Shown piece by piece: positions 1 to 6,014 of a stretch of 6,014 nucleotides of DNA. The stretch's first letter is position 1; each line of letters opens with the position of its first letter. The translations under genes and the position numbers were made by a program. The stretch is from an uncultured Desulfovibrionaceae bacterium. Its GTDB lineage: Bacteria > Desulfobacterota > Desulfovibrionia > Desulfovibrionales > Desulfovibrionaceae. The notes under the pieces are model-generated. The model saw nothing but the letters and a program-made list of their open reading frames with translations. It did not search any database and was not told the DNA's origin. The DNA is taken from the NCBI GenBank assembly GCA_949427775.1, contig CASQEL010000134.1, positions 1 through 6,014 on the forward strand, read 5' to 3'.

Positions 1-24
1 CGCGTTTTTCGGCGAATGATCTTG

Positions 25-49
25 ACGCAAAATACGAAGTATTTTGTGT
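25..49. repeat. AT-rich inverted repeat after the DUF362 gene, possible terminator
   Basis: The arms ACGCAAAATAC (25-35) and GTATTTTGTGT (39-49) pair around a three-base loop with a single G-T (plus-strand RNA) or A-C (minus-strand RNA) position. It begins 9 bases beyond the TAG stop of the DUF362 gene, and is the only markedly AT-rich patch in the window. The position suits a transcription terminator for the minus-strand operon, but the stem is AT-rich and no proper U-tract follows, so this is tentative. A protein binding site for a gene left of the window is an alternative. Nothing else is recognisable in bases 1-58. Confidence 0.4.
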
Positions 50-58
50 TATGCAATA

Positions 59-1174
59 CTAGATGGTGATCAGTTCGTAGTCCGACGACCCCAGGCCGAT
101 TTTGACGGCGTGGGCGATCTGGCTGCGCCAGTCCGTCGTCGGATGGATCTGCGTAAAATGATCGTGAGGGGTGTGCTGCTCCCGTTCGGCCAGGATGCTT
201 GTGCTCAGACCCGGCGCGGCGTTGACCGCGTCGATGCAGGCCTGATCCAGGGCCACGGGATCGAAACCGGCGAACATGCCGATATCCGGCACCACGGCCG
301 TGTCATTTTCGCCGTGGCAGTCGCAGAAGGGCGACACCTGATTGACGATGGAAATGTGGAAATGGGGACGTCCGTCCACCACAGCCAGAGCGTATTCCGC
401 CATCCGGCAGTTGAGTTCCCGGCTGTCGGCGTCGATCGCGTTGGAAATGGCGTTGAAGTTGCAGGTGCCGATGCAACGTCCGCAGCCCACGCATTTGTCA
501 TGATCGATGGAAGCCTTGTGATCCTCCTCTCCCAGGCTGATGGCGCTTTGGGCGCAGTAGCGGGTGCAGGTGGCGCAGCCGCGGCACAGTTCCTGGTCCA
601 CCTGAGGCTTGCCGTTGCTGTGCATGGCCATTTTGCCCGCGCGACTGCCGCAGCCCATGCCGATATTCTTGATGGCGCCGCCGAAACCGGTGAGCTCGTG
701 CCCTTTGAAGTGGGTCAGCGAGATGAACACGTCCGCGTCCATAACGCCCCGGCCGATAAGGGCCGTTTTGAAGTATTCGCCGTTCCGCACGGGCACTTCC
801 ACATCGTCGGTGCCCTTGAGTCCGTCGCCGATGATGATCTGACAGCCCGTGGACAGCGGGGTGAAGCCGTTTTCATAGGCGGCCGTGATATGTTCCAGAG
901 CGTCTTTTCGCCGTCCCACATACAAGGTGTTGCAATCGGTAAGGAAGGGTTTGCCGCCCAGTCTGACCACATGATCCGCGACGGTCTTGGCGAAATTGGG
1001 GCGCAGAAAGGAGAGATTGCCCGGTTCTCCGAAATGCAGCTTGATGGCGACGTATTTCTTGTCCATGTCGATCTGTTCAAGACCGGCGCGCCGCATCAGC
1101 TTGTCCAGTTTGTTCAGCAGACTGGTGCCCACATGGCACCGCATGTCCGTAAAATATACTTGCGATTTTTTCAT
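59..1174 (-). CDS. DUF362 protein with two [4Fe-4S] ferredoxin motifs
   Basis: A 371-residue, probably cytoplasmic Fe-S protein of the DUF362 family; no signal peptide or membrane segment is seen. Residues 1-190 form the first part of the DUF362 domain, with KLHFGEPGN (45-53), ISLTHFKGHE (151-160) and GFGGAIKNIGMGC (163-175). A two-cluster ferredoxin insert follows: Cys197, 200, 203, 207 and Cys228, 231, 234, 238, both C-X2-C-X2-C-X3-C. Neither fourth cysteine is followed by the usual proline (Ala and Asn instead). The DUF362 fold resumes with FCDCHGEND (283-291), VVPDIGMF (294-301) and FDPVALDQAC (304-313), the family's conserved C-terminal signature. The family is poorly characterised; the clusters imply electron transfer, and the Cys-X-Cys at 284-286 may bind a further metal (inference). 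It lies 65 bases after the flavoprotein gene. The start is set by a strong ribosome binding site; the longer open frame upstream is not coding. Its stop is TAG. Confidence 0.88.
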   Translation of the reverse strand: MKKSQVYFTDMRCHVGTSLLNKLDKLMRRAGLEQIDMDKKYVAIKLHFGEPGNLSFLRPNFAKTVADHVVRLGGKPFLTDCNTLYVGRRKDALEHITAAYENGFTPLSTGCQIIIGDGLKGTDDVEVPVRNGEYFKTALIGRGVMDADVFISLTHFKGHELTGFGGAIKNIGMGCGSRAGKMAMHSNGKPQVDQELCRGCATCTRYCAQSAISLGEEDHKASIDHDKCVGCGRCIGTCNFNAISNAIDADSRELNCRMAEYALAVVDGRPHFHISIVNQVSPFCDCHGENDTAVVPDIGMFAGFDPVALDQACIDAVNAAPGLSTSILAEREQHTPHDHFTQIHPTTDWRSQIAHAVKIGLGSSDYELITI

Positions 1175-1179
1175 ATGTT

Positions 1180-1186
1180 CCCCCTC
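1180..1186 (-). promoter_or_regulatory. Ribosome binding site that fixes the DUF362 start
   Basis: The minus strand reads GAGGGGG, five bases before the ATG at 1174. The reading frame stays open far upstream (to 1579), but that part overlaps the flavoprotein gene and reads as low-complexity Arg/His-rich shadow sequence. This site therefore decides the start at 1174. Confidence 0.75.
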
Positions 1187-1192
1187 GGTATG

Positions 1193-1223
1193 ACGCCGCC
1201 CGCATGGGCCGTGCGGGCGGCGT
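1193..1223 (-). repeat. Perfect 12-bp intergenic hairpin
   Basis: Arms 1193-1204 (ACGCCGCCCGCA) and 1212-1223 are exact reverse complements, separated by a 7-base loop. The hairpin begins 16 bases after the flavoprotein stop codon and ends 6 bases before the ribosome binding site of the DUF362 gene. There is no T-run after it on either strand, so it is not a canonical intrinsic terminator. It could pause or partly terminate transcription, protect the upstream mRNA 3' end, or lower translation of the next gene. The structure is directly visible; the role is inferred. Confidence 0.7.
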
Positions 1224-1239
1224 GCGGATATGACATGCT

Positions 1240-1860
1240 TCAGCGGATGAAATTGGTGGGCGTCCACGCTTCCCGCACGGGATAGGGCACCGTGCCCCTG
1301 GCCGCGTCGATGCATTTGAGCAACCAGGCCATGTTGTCGCCCAGCGTGCGCATGATCTGGAGTCCTTCCCGATCCTGCCGCACTTCTTCCGGCGTGTTGC
1401 CGTGGACGGAATTCCAGTACTGGGAAGAGACGATGGGCATGCAGGAAATGGTGAAATACTTGTTCAACCTGTCGAAGGACGCGCTGGCCCCGCCCCGGCG
1501 GCAGCTGACCACGGCGGCGGCGGGTTTGTAGGCGTAGGGGCCGCTCTTCAGGAAAAACAGGCGATCCATGAAAGCGCATATCGAGCCGTTGGGGCCGGCA
1601 TAGTACACAGGCGACCCCACAACAACGCCGTCGGCCTGTTTCAGCAGGTCGATCCCTTCGTTGACCGGATCATCGTTGAAAATGCACAGTCCGGTGTCCT
1701 TGCAGGCGCCGCAGGCGGTGCAGCCCCGGATGGGCTTGTTGCCGATGTGGAAAATATTCGTGGTGATGCCGTTTTTTTCCAGTTGTCCGGCCACTTCGCT
1801 GAGGGCCGTATACGTGCAGCCCTTCTTGTGGGGGCTGCCGTTGATGAGCAGAACATGCAT
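1240..1860 (-). CDS. Flavodoxin-fold FMN protein with four-cysteine motif (iron-sulfur flavoprotein / NAD(P)H-dependent FMN reductase family)
   Basis: A 206-residue soluble protein of the flavodoxin-like NADPH-dependent FMN reductase superfamily. The N-terminus is a beta strand running into GSPHKKGCT (8-16), the FMN phosphate loop; GSPVYYAGP (82-90) and CRRGGA (120-125) are the other flavin-contacting loops expected in the family. Between them is GCTACGACKDTGLC, with Cys47, Cys50, Cys53 and Cys59 in C-X2-C-X2-C-X5-C spacing. This is the compact motif that holds a [4Fe-4S] cluster in archaeal iron-sulfur flavoprotein (Isf). Many bacterial relatives share the motif without a proven cluster, so cluster binding is inferred. 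Electron donor and substrate are unknown; the downstream ferredoxin-domain protein is a plausible partner. The start ATG at 1860 fits the family N-terminus and has AGAGGA nine bases upstream. It follows purL by 106 bases and may be in the same transcript or have its own promoter; I see no clear sigma-70 promoter. Confidence 0.85.
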   Translation of the reverse strand: MHVLLINGSPHKKGCTYTALSEVAGQLEKNGITTNIFHIGNKPIRGCTACGACKDTGLCIFNDDPVNEGIDLLKQADGVVVGSPVYYAGPNGSICAFMDRLFFLKSGPYAYKPAAAVVSCRRGGASASFDRLNKYFTISCMPIVSSQYWNSVHGNTPEEVRQDREGLQIMRTLGDNMAWLLKCIDAARGTVPYPVREAWTPTNFIR

Positions 1861-1869
1861 GGCGGAAGT

Positions 1870-1875
1870 TCCTCT
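1870..1875 (-). promoter_or_regulatory. Ribosome binding site of the flavoprotein gene
   Basis: The minus strand reads AGAGGA, nine bases before the ATG at 1860, and so supports that start codon. Confidence 0.6.
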
Positions 1876-1966
1876 GTGGTTTGAGTGGTTGCCTGAAATG
1901 CTCCGGGCGTTCGCGGAGAAAAAGCGTCGGCGCGGATCATGCCGGGGCGGCGTCGATGTACTTCTT

Positions 1967-4960
1967 CTACCAGTCCAACGTGGCTTTGAAGGCCCGGGCC
2001 AGCTCTTCCACCGGCTCGGCGCACACGGGGGCGTCGCCGCCGGTCAGGGTCAGCAGACCGTCTCCGGTCACTTCGCCGATGCGGGCGCAGAGCGATTCGC
2101 CGCACAGGGCTTCAAAGAGGCCGGTCATGTCGGAACGCACGCTCACCAGCAGACGGCTGGCGGATTCGCTGTACAGCAGTTCGGTGCGGGTCATCTCCTG
2201 AAGGGTCGGCACACGGGCCAGATCCACCCGCGCGCCCAGGCGTCCGCCGATGCACATTTCCGCCAGAGCCACGGCCAGTCCGCCGTCCGAGAGATCGTGG
2301 CAGGCTGTGACGGCCCGCTCCGTGATGGCGTTGTGGAGACGGTAATACCGGGGGCGCGCGGTGAGCACGTCCACATGAGGCACATGGGCGCAGGAGAGTC
2401 CCAGTTCCTGCGCGGCTTCGGAACCGGCCAGTTCGCGCCAGGTGCCGCCCAGAATATAGATCTGATCCCCGGTCCGTTTGAAGTCCGAGGTCTGGGTGCG
2501 GGTGACGTTGGCCACCACGCCCAACACGGAGAACAGCACCGTGGGCGGAATGGAGATTTTCGCGCCGCCGCCGGTGTAATCGTTCTTCATGGAGTCCTTG
2601 CCCGAAATGCAGGGCACGCCGAAGGCCAGGGAGAACTGCTCCAGCGCCTTGCAGGCCCGCACCAACTGAGCCAGCTTGTAGCGACCGTCGGGCGTTTTTT
2701 CGGACTGCACGGGATCGCACCAGCAGAAGTTGTCCACTCCGGCCAGACGGGAGGGGTCGGCGCCCACGGCCACGGCGTTGCGGATGGCTTCGTCCATGGC
2801 ATTGGCCATCATCCAGTAGGTGTCGTAGTCGCTGAATTTGGGACAGATGCCGTGGGAGAGCACCAGCCCGGCGTCCGATTCCAGCACGGGCCGGATCACG
2901 CCCGCGTCGGACGGGCCGTCGCGCAGCACGCCCACCAGCGGTTTGATCACGCTGCCGCCGCGCACTTCGTGATCGTACCGGCGAACGATATATTCTTTGG
3001 AGCAGATATTGAGGCGGCCCAGCATGCGCTTGAGGAACGCCCCTTCGTCGGGAGCGGCCACCTCCATTCGTGCGTCCTCATGCGCCGGGCGTTCCCATTG
3101 GGCGTCCAGATGCAGCTGCGGCACGCCGTCGTGCATAAAGGCCATGTCCAGACTGGCGACCAGGGTGTCCCCGTAGGTGACGTGGAAGATGCCGGAATCG
3201 GTGAATTCTCCCAGGGGCGTGGCCTCCACGTCCATGATCGCGGCAAGATCGAGAAATTCCTGAAGTTTGGCGGGCGGCACGGCCAGAGTCATGCGTTCCT
3301 GCGCTTCGGAAAGCAGGATCTCCCAGGGACGCAGGCCGTCGTATTTCAGGGGCGCGCGGGAGAGATCCAGACGGCAGCCGCCGGTGTCCTCGGCCATTTC
3401 GCCCACGGAGGAGGACAAACCGCCCGCGCCGTTGTCGGTGATGGCGTTGTACAGGCCGCGATCCCGGGCCCGGAGGATGAAATCGTACATCTTGCGCTGG
3501 GTGATGGGGTCGCCGATCTGCACGGCCGTGGCCGGAGAGCCTTCGTGCAATTCCTCGGAAGAGAAGGTGGCCCCGTGAATGCCGTCCTTGCCGATACGCC
3601 CGCCGGTCATGACGATGATGTCGCCCGGCTCGGCCTTTTTCCGCCAGCCGGGGCGGCCGTTGACCTCGGTGGGCAGCAGGCCCACGGTGCCGCAGTAGAC
3701 CAGGGGTTTGCCCAGATAGCGCTCGTCGAAGACCACGGAGCCGTTGATCGTGGGGATGCCGGATTTGTTGCCGCCGTCTTCCACGCCCTGGCGCACGCCT
3801 TCCAGCACGCGGCGGGGATGCAGCAGGCGGGGCGGCAGCGCGCCCTCATGGAAGGGCGAGGCAAAGCAGAACACATCGGTGTTACAGACCAGTTCCGCCC
3901 CCATGCCCGTGCCCATGGGATCGCGGTTGACGCCCACGATGCCGGTCAGCGCGCCGCCGTAGGGGTCCAGCGCCGAAGGGCTGTTGTGCGTTTCCACCTT
4001 GATGCAGGCGTCGTAGCCGCCGATGAAGCTGACCACCCCGGCGTTGTCCTTGAAGACCGATTTGCAGAAATCCTCCGCCCCCAGACGCTTGCGGATGGTT
4101 TTGGTGGCGTCGCGGATGCAGGTTTTATACAGATTGTCGATGTCCTCGGACACCCCCGTTTCCTTGTTGGCGTAGGCGATGCGCGAGGCGAAAATCTTGT
4201 GCTTGCAGTGCTCGGACCAGGTCTGGGCCAGCACTTCCAGCTCGGCGTCCGTGGGATCGGCGGGCAGGCCCAGCGCGGCGCGGCGTTCCCGTACCTCGGG
4301 CCGCGCGTAGTGGCTGCGTATGGCGCGCATTTCATCCAGGTTCAAGGCCCAGGTGTTTTCCCGGCTGACGCGGCACATGGTGGCGTCGTCCATGGAAGAC
4401 AGAGGGACGACGGTCACATCGGCGCAGGCCGCGCCCGTGACCCGAGCGGCGCGCGGGGCAAAGCCCGGTGCGGCGCGCCATTCTTCCCGGCTTTTGATCT
4501 GATAGCGCTGGATCAGCTCGTTGCACAGCAGATCCCGCGCCACGCGTTCCACCGTGGCCTTGTCCAGGGCCGTACCCTTGATGCGGTACTGGATGGAGGT
4601 GTAGACGGCGATGTCGCGCCGATCCCGGCGCAGCACCATGGCCGCCGTATCGCGGGCGGTGCGCCCTTCGTTGTCGGTGACGCCGGGGCGGTAGCCCACC
4701 TCCAGAATCCAGTCGGCCTCAAAGGGGTCCATGGGCAGGGGCGTGCTCAGAGATGCCCGCTGGAGCACCGGATCGTGCCAGATGGCCTCGTCCACCAACC
4801 GCCGCACCTGCGCTTCGTCCAGTCCGTCCACGGTGAAGACCTTCACCTGGCGCACGGCATCCACGGCCACATCTAGGGCCTTCAGCATGTGTTGGGCCGT
4901 GTTGCGGCCCACGGTATCGTCAAGGTGCGGATGCAGTCCGGCCTCAATGCGGTACAGCAT
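1967..4960 (-). CDS. purL: Phosphoribosylformylglycinamidine synthase, PurS-PurL fusion without PurQ domain
   Basis: A 997-residue FGAM synthase, converting FGAR plus ATP and ammonia (from glutamine) to FGAM in step 4 of purine synthesis. Residues 1-75 and 83-158 look like two successive PurS-like units; the second carries the typical PGVTDNEG (92-99). The catalytic-core signature WSEHCKHK (248-255, His251) follows. The first AIRS-like half has KVETHNSPSA (321-330), GGNKSGIPTINGS (396-408), GGRIGKDGIHGATFSS (453-468), DNGAGGLSSS (509-518) and LLSEAQERM (549-557). The second half has GVPCISGKDSMKNDY (781-795) and HDLSDGGLAVALAEM (888-902). The protein ends at residue 997 after the second AIRS-like half, so the C-terminal glutamine amidotransferase domain of the about 1300-residue E. 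coli PurL is absent. It is also longer than the about 740-residue Bacillus PurL, because of the PurS part. A separate PurQ must supply ammonia; none is in this window. The start ATG has GGAG 7 bases upstream. The stop is TAG, followed by a coding-like stretch (see findings). Confidence 0.95.
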   Translation of the reverse strand: MLYRIEAGLHPHLDDTVGRNTAQHMLKALDVAVDAVRQVKVFTVDGLDEAQVRRLVDEAIWHDPVLQRASLSTPLPMDPFEADWILEVGYRPGVTDNEGRTARDTAAMVLRRDRRDIAVYTSIQYRIKGTALDKATVERVARDLLCNELIQRYQIKSREEWRAAPGFAPRAARVTGAACADVTVVPLSSMDDATMCRVSRENTWALNLDEMRAIRSHYARPEVRERRAALGLPADPTDAELEVLAQTWSEHCKHKIFASRIAYANKETGVSEDIDNLYKTCIRDATKTIRKRLGAEDFCKSVFKDNAGVVSFIGGYDACIKVETHNSPSALDPYGGALTGIVGVNRDPMGTGMGAELVCNTDVFCFASPFHEGALPPRLLHPRRVLEGVRQGVEDGGNKSGIPTINGSVVFDERYLGKPLVYCGTVGLLPTEVNGRPGWRKKAEPGDIIVMTGGRIGKDGIHGATFSSEELHEGSPATAVQIGDPITQRKMYDFILRARDRGLYNAITDNGAGGLSSSVGEMAEDTGGCRLDLSRAPLKYDGLRPWEILLSEAQERMTLAVPPAKLQEFLDLAAIMDVEATPLGEFTDSGIFHVTYGDTLVASLDMAFMHDGVPQLHLDAQWERPAHEDARMEVAAPDEGAFLKRMLGRLNICSKEYIVRRYDHEVRGGSVIKPLVGVLRDGPSDAGVIRPVLESDAGLVLSHGICPKFSDYDTYWMMANAMDEAIRNAVAVGADPSRLAGVDNFCWCDPVQSEKTPDGRYKLAQLVRACKALEQFSLAFGVPCISGKDSMKNDYTGGGAKISIPPTVLFSVLGVVANVTRTQTSDFKRTGDQIYILGGTWRELAGSEAAQELGLSCAHVPHVDVLTARPRYYRLHNAITERAVTACHDLSDGGLAVALAEMCIGGRLGARVDLARVPTLQEMTRTELLYSESASRLLVSVRSDMTGLFEALCGESLCARIGEVTGDGLLTLTGGDAPVCAEPVEELARAFKATLDW

Positions 4961-4967
4961 AGCGATT

Positions 4968-4971
4968 CTCC
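4968..4971 (-). promoter_or_regulatory. Ribosome binding site of purL
   Basis: The minus strand reads GGAG, 7 bases before the ATG at 4960. It lies in the 26-base gap after the ispB stop codon and supports both the chosen purL start and co-transcription with ispB. Confidence 0.7.
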
Positions 4972-4986
4972 GTTGGGATACGTTGG

Positions 4987-5943
4987 TTATTTCTCGCGGT
5001 TCTGCACGTACTCCACCATCTGGCGGAGGACAGGCCGCTCCGGCCCGTCGGGCAGACGGTTCAGAGCGTCCAGCGAGCGAAGCAGAAATTCTCCGGCCTG
5101 CCGCCGGGTGGCGGCGTCGAACCCCCGATTGCGAATGACGTCGCCGATACGGGCGGCATCGTCTTCCGTCAATCGTCCTTCGGCAAAGGCCGCGTCAAAG
5201 GCGGCGCGGGCGGCGTCGTCCAGCCCGGCGCGGTATAATTGCAGGGGCGGGGTCAATTTGCCTTCGCGCACGTCGCCGCCGGTGGGTTTGCCGGTGACGG
5301 AGGTCGGGGCGAAATCCAGAGCGTCGTCGACCATTTGGAAGGCCATGCCCAGGCACAGGCCGTAGTCGGCGGCTGTTTCCACCAGCCGGGGCGCGCCCTG
5401 GGCCTTGAGCGCGCCCATGACGCAGGATGCGCGGATCAGCCAGGCGGTTTTGCCTTCCACAATATCAAGATAGACGTCGGCTCCCTGATCCACGCGGCGC
5501 AGGAATTCTATTTCCCGGATTTCCCCGGCGGCCGTGCGGGCCGTGGCTTCGGCGAAACAGGCGGTCAGGCGCGTGTCGCCGTGGCGGGCCACAATCCGGT
5601 TGGCCGCGGCCAGCAATGCGTCTCCGGCCAGAATGGTGGAGGTGACGCCGAAGCGGGTATGGGCGGCCGCCGCGCCCCGGCGGGTGTCGGCGTTGTCCAG
5701 CACGTCGTCGTGCAGCAGCGTGGCGGCATGGAGCATTTCCATGCTCACGGCCAGTTCGTAGATGTCCTCTCCGGCATAGCCCAGCAGGCGGGCCAGAAGT
5801 ACGGTCAGGAACGGCCTCAGGCGTTTGCCTCCGGCGTCGAAAATATGGGCGGCCACGGGCCGGACCGGCGCGGGCAGGGCTTCCGTGGCCCGTTGCAGGG
5901 CGGCGGTGATGGGGACAAGCTCGGCTTCAAGGCGTTGTTTCAT
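4987..5943 (-). CDS. ispB: trans-polyprenyl diphosphate synthase (IspB-type)
   Basis: A 318-residue all-trans polyprenyl diphosphate synthase. Enzymes of this family extend an allylic diphosphate with isopentenyl diphosphate in the cytoplasm; here the likely product is the side chain of menaquinone. Visible motifs are GGKRLRP (38-44, diphosphate binding), the first aspartate-rich motif DDVLD (79-83) followed by R88-R89, the KT pair (165-166), the second aspartate-rich motif DDALD (206-210), and GGDVREGKLT (222-231). The fifth residue before the first motif is Ala74 and no bulky aromatic sits there, which by the known chain-length rule favours a long (about C30 or more) product over farnesyl diphosphate; exact length cannot be read. 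The length is normal for the family. The ATG at 5943 was chosen because homology-like sequence begins there; the only in-frame upstream start is a TTG at 6006. No good Shine-Dalgarno precedes the ATG, so coupling to the upstream gene is possible. The stop is TAA, 26 bases before the purine gene. Confidence 0.9.
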   Translation of the reverse strand: MKQRLEAELVPITAALQRATEALPAPVRPVAAHIFDAGGKRLRPFLTVLLARLLGYAGEDIYELAVSMEMLHAATLLHDDVLDNADTRRGAAAAHTRFGVTSTILAGDALLAAANRIVARHGDTRLTACFAEATARTAAGEIREIEFLRRVDQGADVYLDIVEGKTAWLIRASCVMGALKAQGAPRLVETAADYGLCLGMAFQMVDDALDFAPTSVTGKPTGGDVREGKLTPPLQLYRAGLDDAARAAFDAAFAEGRLTEDDAARIGDVIRNRGFDAATRRQAGEFLLRSLDALNRLPDGPERPVLRQMVEYVQNREK

Positions 5944-5965
5944 GGCATGTACGGGAGTCAGGGGG

Positions 5966-6014
5966 TTACAGAAAAAGAGCGGCAAGCGCGGCGTCGAGTT
6001 GCGCAAGGGCCGCG
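5966..6014 (-). CDS. C-terminal end of an unidentified upstream gene (partial)
   Basis: Reading the minus strand from 6013 gives 15 sense codons, AALAQLDAALAALFL, followed by a TAA stop at 5968-5966. The codons are mostly GC-ending and the peptide is Ala/Leu-rich and helical in character, like the end of a real protein. It stops 22 bases before the start of the polyprenyl synthase gene, which suggests the two are in one operon. Too little is present to identify the family. In many proteobacteria xseB (exonuclease VII small subunit) precedes a prenyl synthase, but this tail does not let me claim that. The reading could also be a chance open frame, since it is short. Confidence 0.5.
   Translation of the reverse strand, partial: AALAQLDAALAALFL

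Noticed and set aside
44..1285. A 413-codon open frame on the plus strand opposite the DUF362 gene
   Set aside because: It is antisense to a gene with clear family motifs and has no motifs or convincing start site of its own; the same codon-bias artefact explains it.
1175..1579. N-terminal extension of the DUF362 frame to an ATG at 1579
   Set aside because: The extra residues are Arg/His/Gln-rich, overlap the flavoprotein gene in another frame, and the strong ribosome binding site at 1180-1186 marks the start at 1174.
1901..1923. Short stem CTCCG/CGGAG next to a five-A run in the gap after purL, considered as a terminator
   Set aside because: On the minus strand the T-run precedes the stem instead of following it, the stem is only 5 bp, and on the plus strand it is followed by A, so it does not fit an intrinsic terminator.
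1861..1966. Separate promoter for the flavoprotein gene in the 106-base gap
   Set aside because: I could not find a convincing -35/-10 pair on the minus strand; absence of a match does not rule out another sigma factor, but there is nothing to annotate.
1661..4876. A very long open frame (1071 codons) on the plus strand, antisense to purL
   Set aside because: It lies opposite a clear purL and is rich in His, Gly, Ala and Gln with no recognisable motif. Strong GC-ending codon bias in the real gene removes stops from this antisense frame, so it is a shadow.
5944..6006. N-terminal extension of ispB to a TTG at 6006
   Set aside because: The 21 added residues do not resemble the family N-terminus and overlap the end of the upstream gene; the ATG at 5943 gives the normal length.

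Overview
The window is a GC-rich stretch of bacterial chromosome in which every convincing gene lies on the minus strand, so transcription runs from high to low coordinates. Codons end mostly in G or C. The gene content points to a sulfate-reducer-like anaerobe of the Desulfovibrionaceae type (Desulfovibrio or Bilophila relatives). The basis is an approximately 1000-residue PurS-PurL fusion without a glutaminase domain, a ferredoxin-type DUF362 protein and a cysteine-motif flavoprotein. This assignment is an inference from protein character, not from a marker gene.

Layout in order of transcription: (1) 6014-5966, the last 15 codons of an unidentified upstream gene; (2) 5943-4987, a trans-polyprenyl diphosphate synthase (IspB-type, long-chain quinone side chain); (3) 4960-1967, phosphoribosylformylglycinamidine (FGAM) synthase, a PurS-PurL fusion with no PurQ domain; (4) 1860-1240, a small flavodoxin-fold FMN protein with a four-cysteine motif of the iron-sulfur flavoprotein type; (5) 1174-59, a DUF362 protein carrying two [4Fe-4S] ferredoxin motifs. 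The first three are tightly packed (22 and 26 bases between them) and look like one operon. Genes 4 and 5 follow after gaps of 106 and 65 bases and form a plausible redox pair. A perfect 12-bp hairpin lies between them.

The genes do not form one obvious pathway: isoprenoid quinone tail synthesis, step 4 of de novo purine synthesis, then a flavin/Fe-S pair of unknown substrate. No RNA genes, mobile elements, CRISPR arrays or phage genes were seen. The window is mostly ordinary housekeeping sequence. The points worth a second look are the coding-like nine codons after the purL amber stop, the PurSL architecture and its probable need for a separate PurQ, the flavoprotein/DUF362 pair, and the two intergenic inverted repeats.
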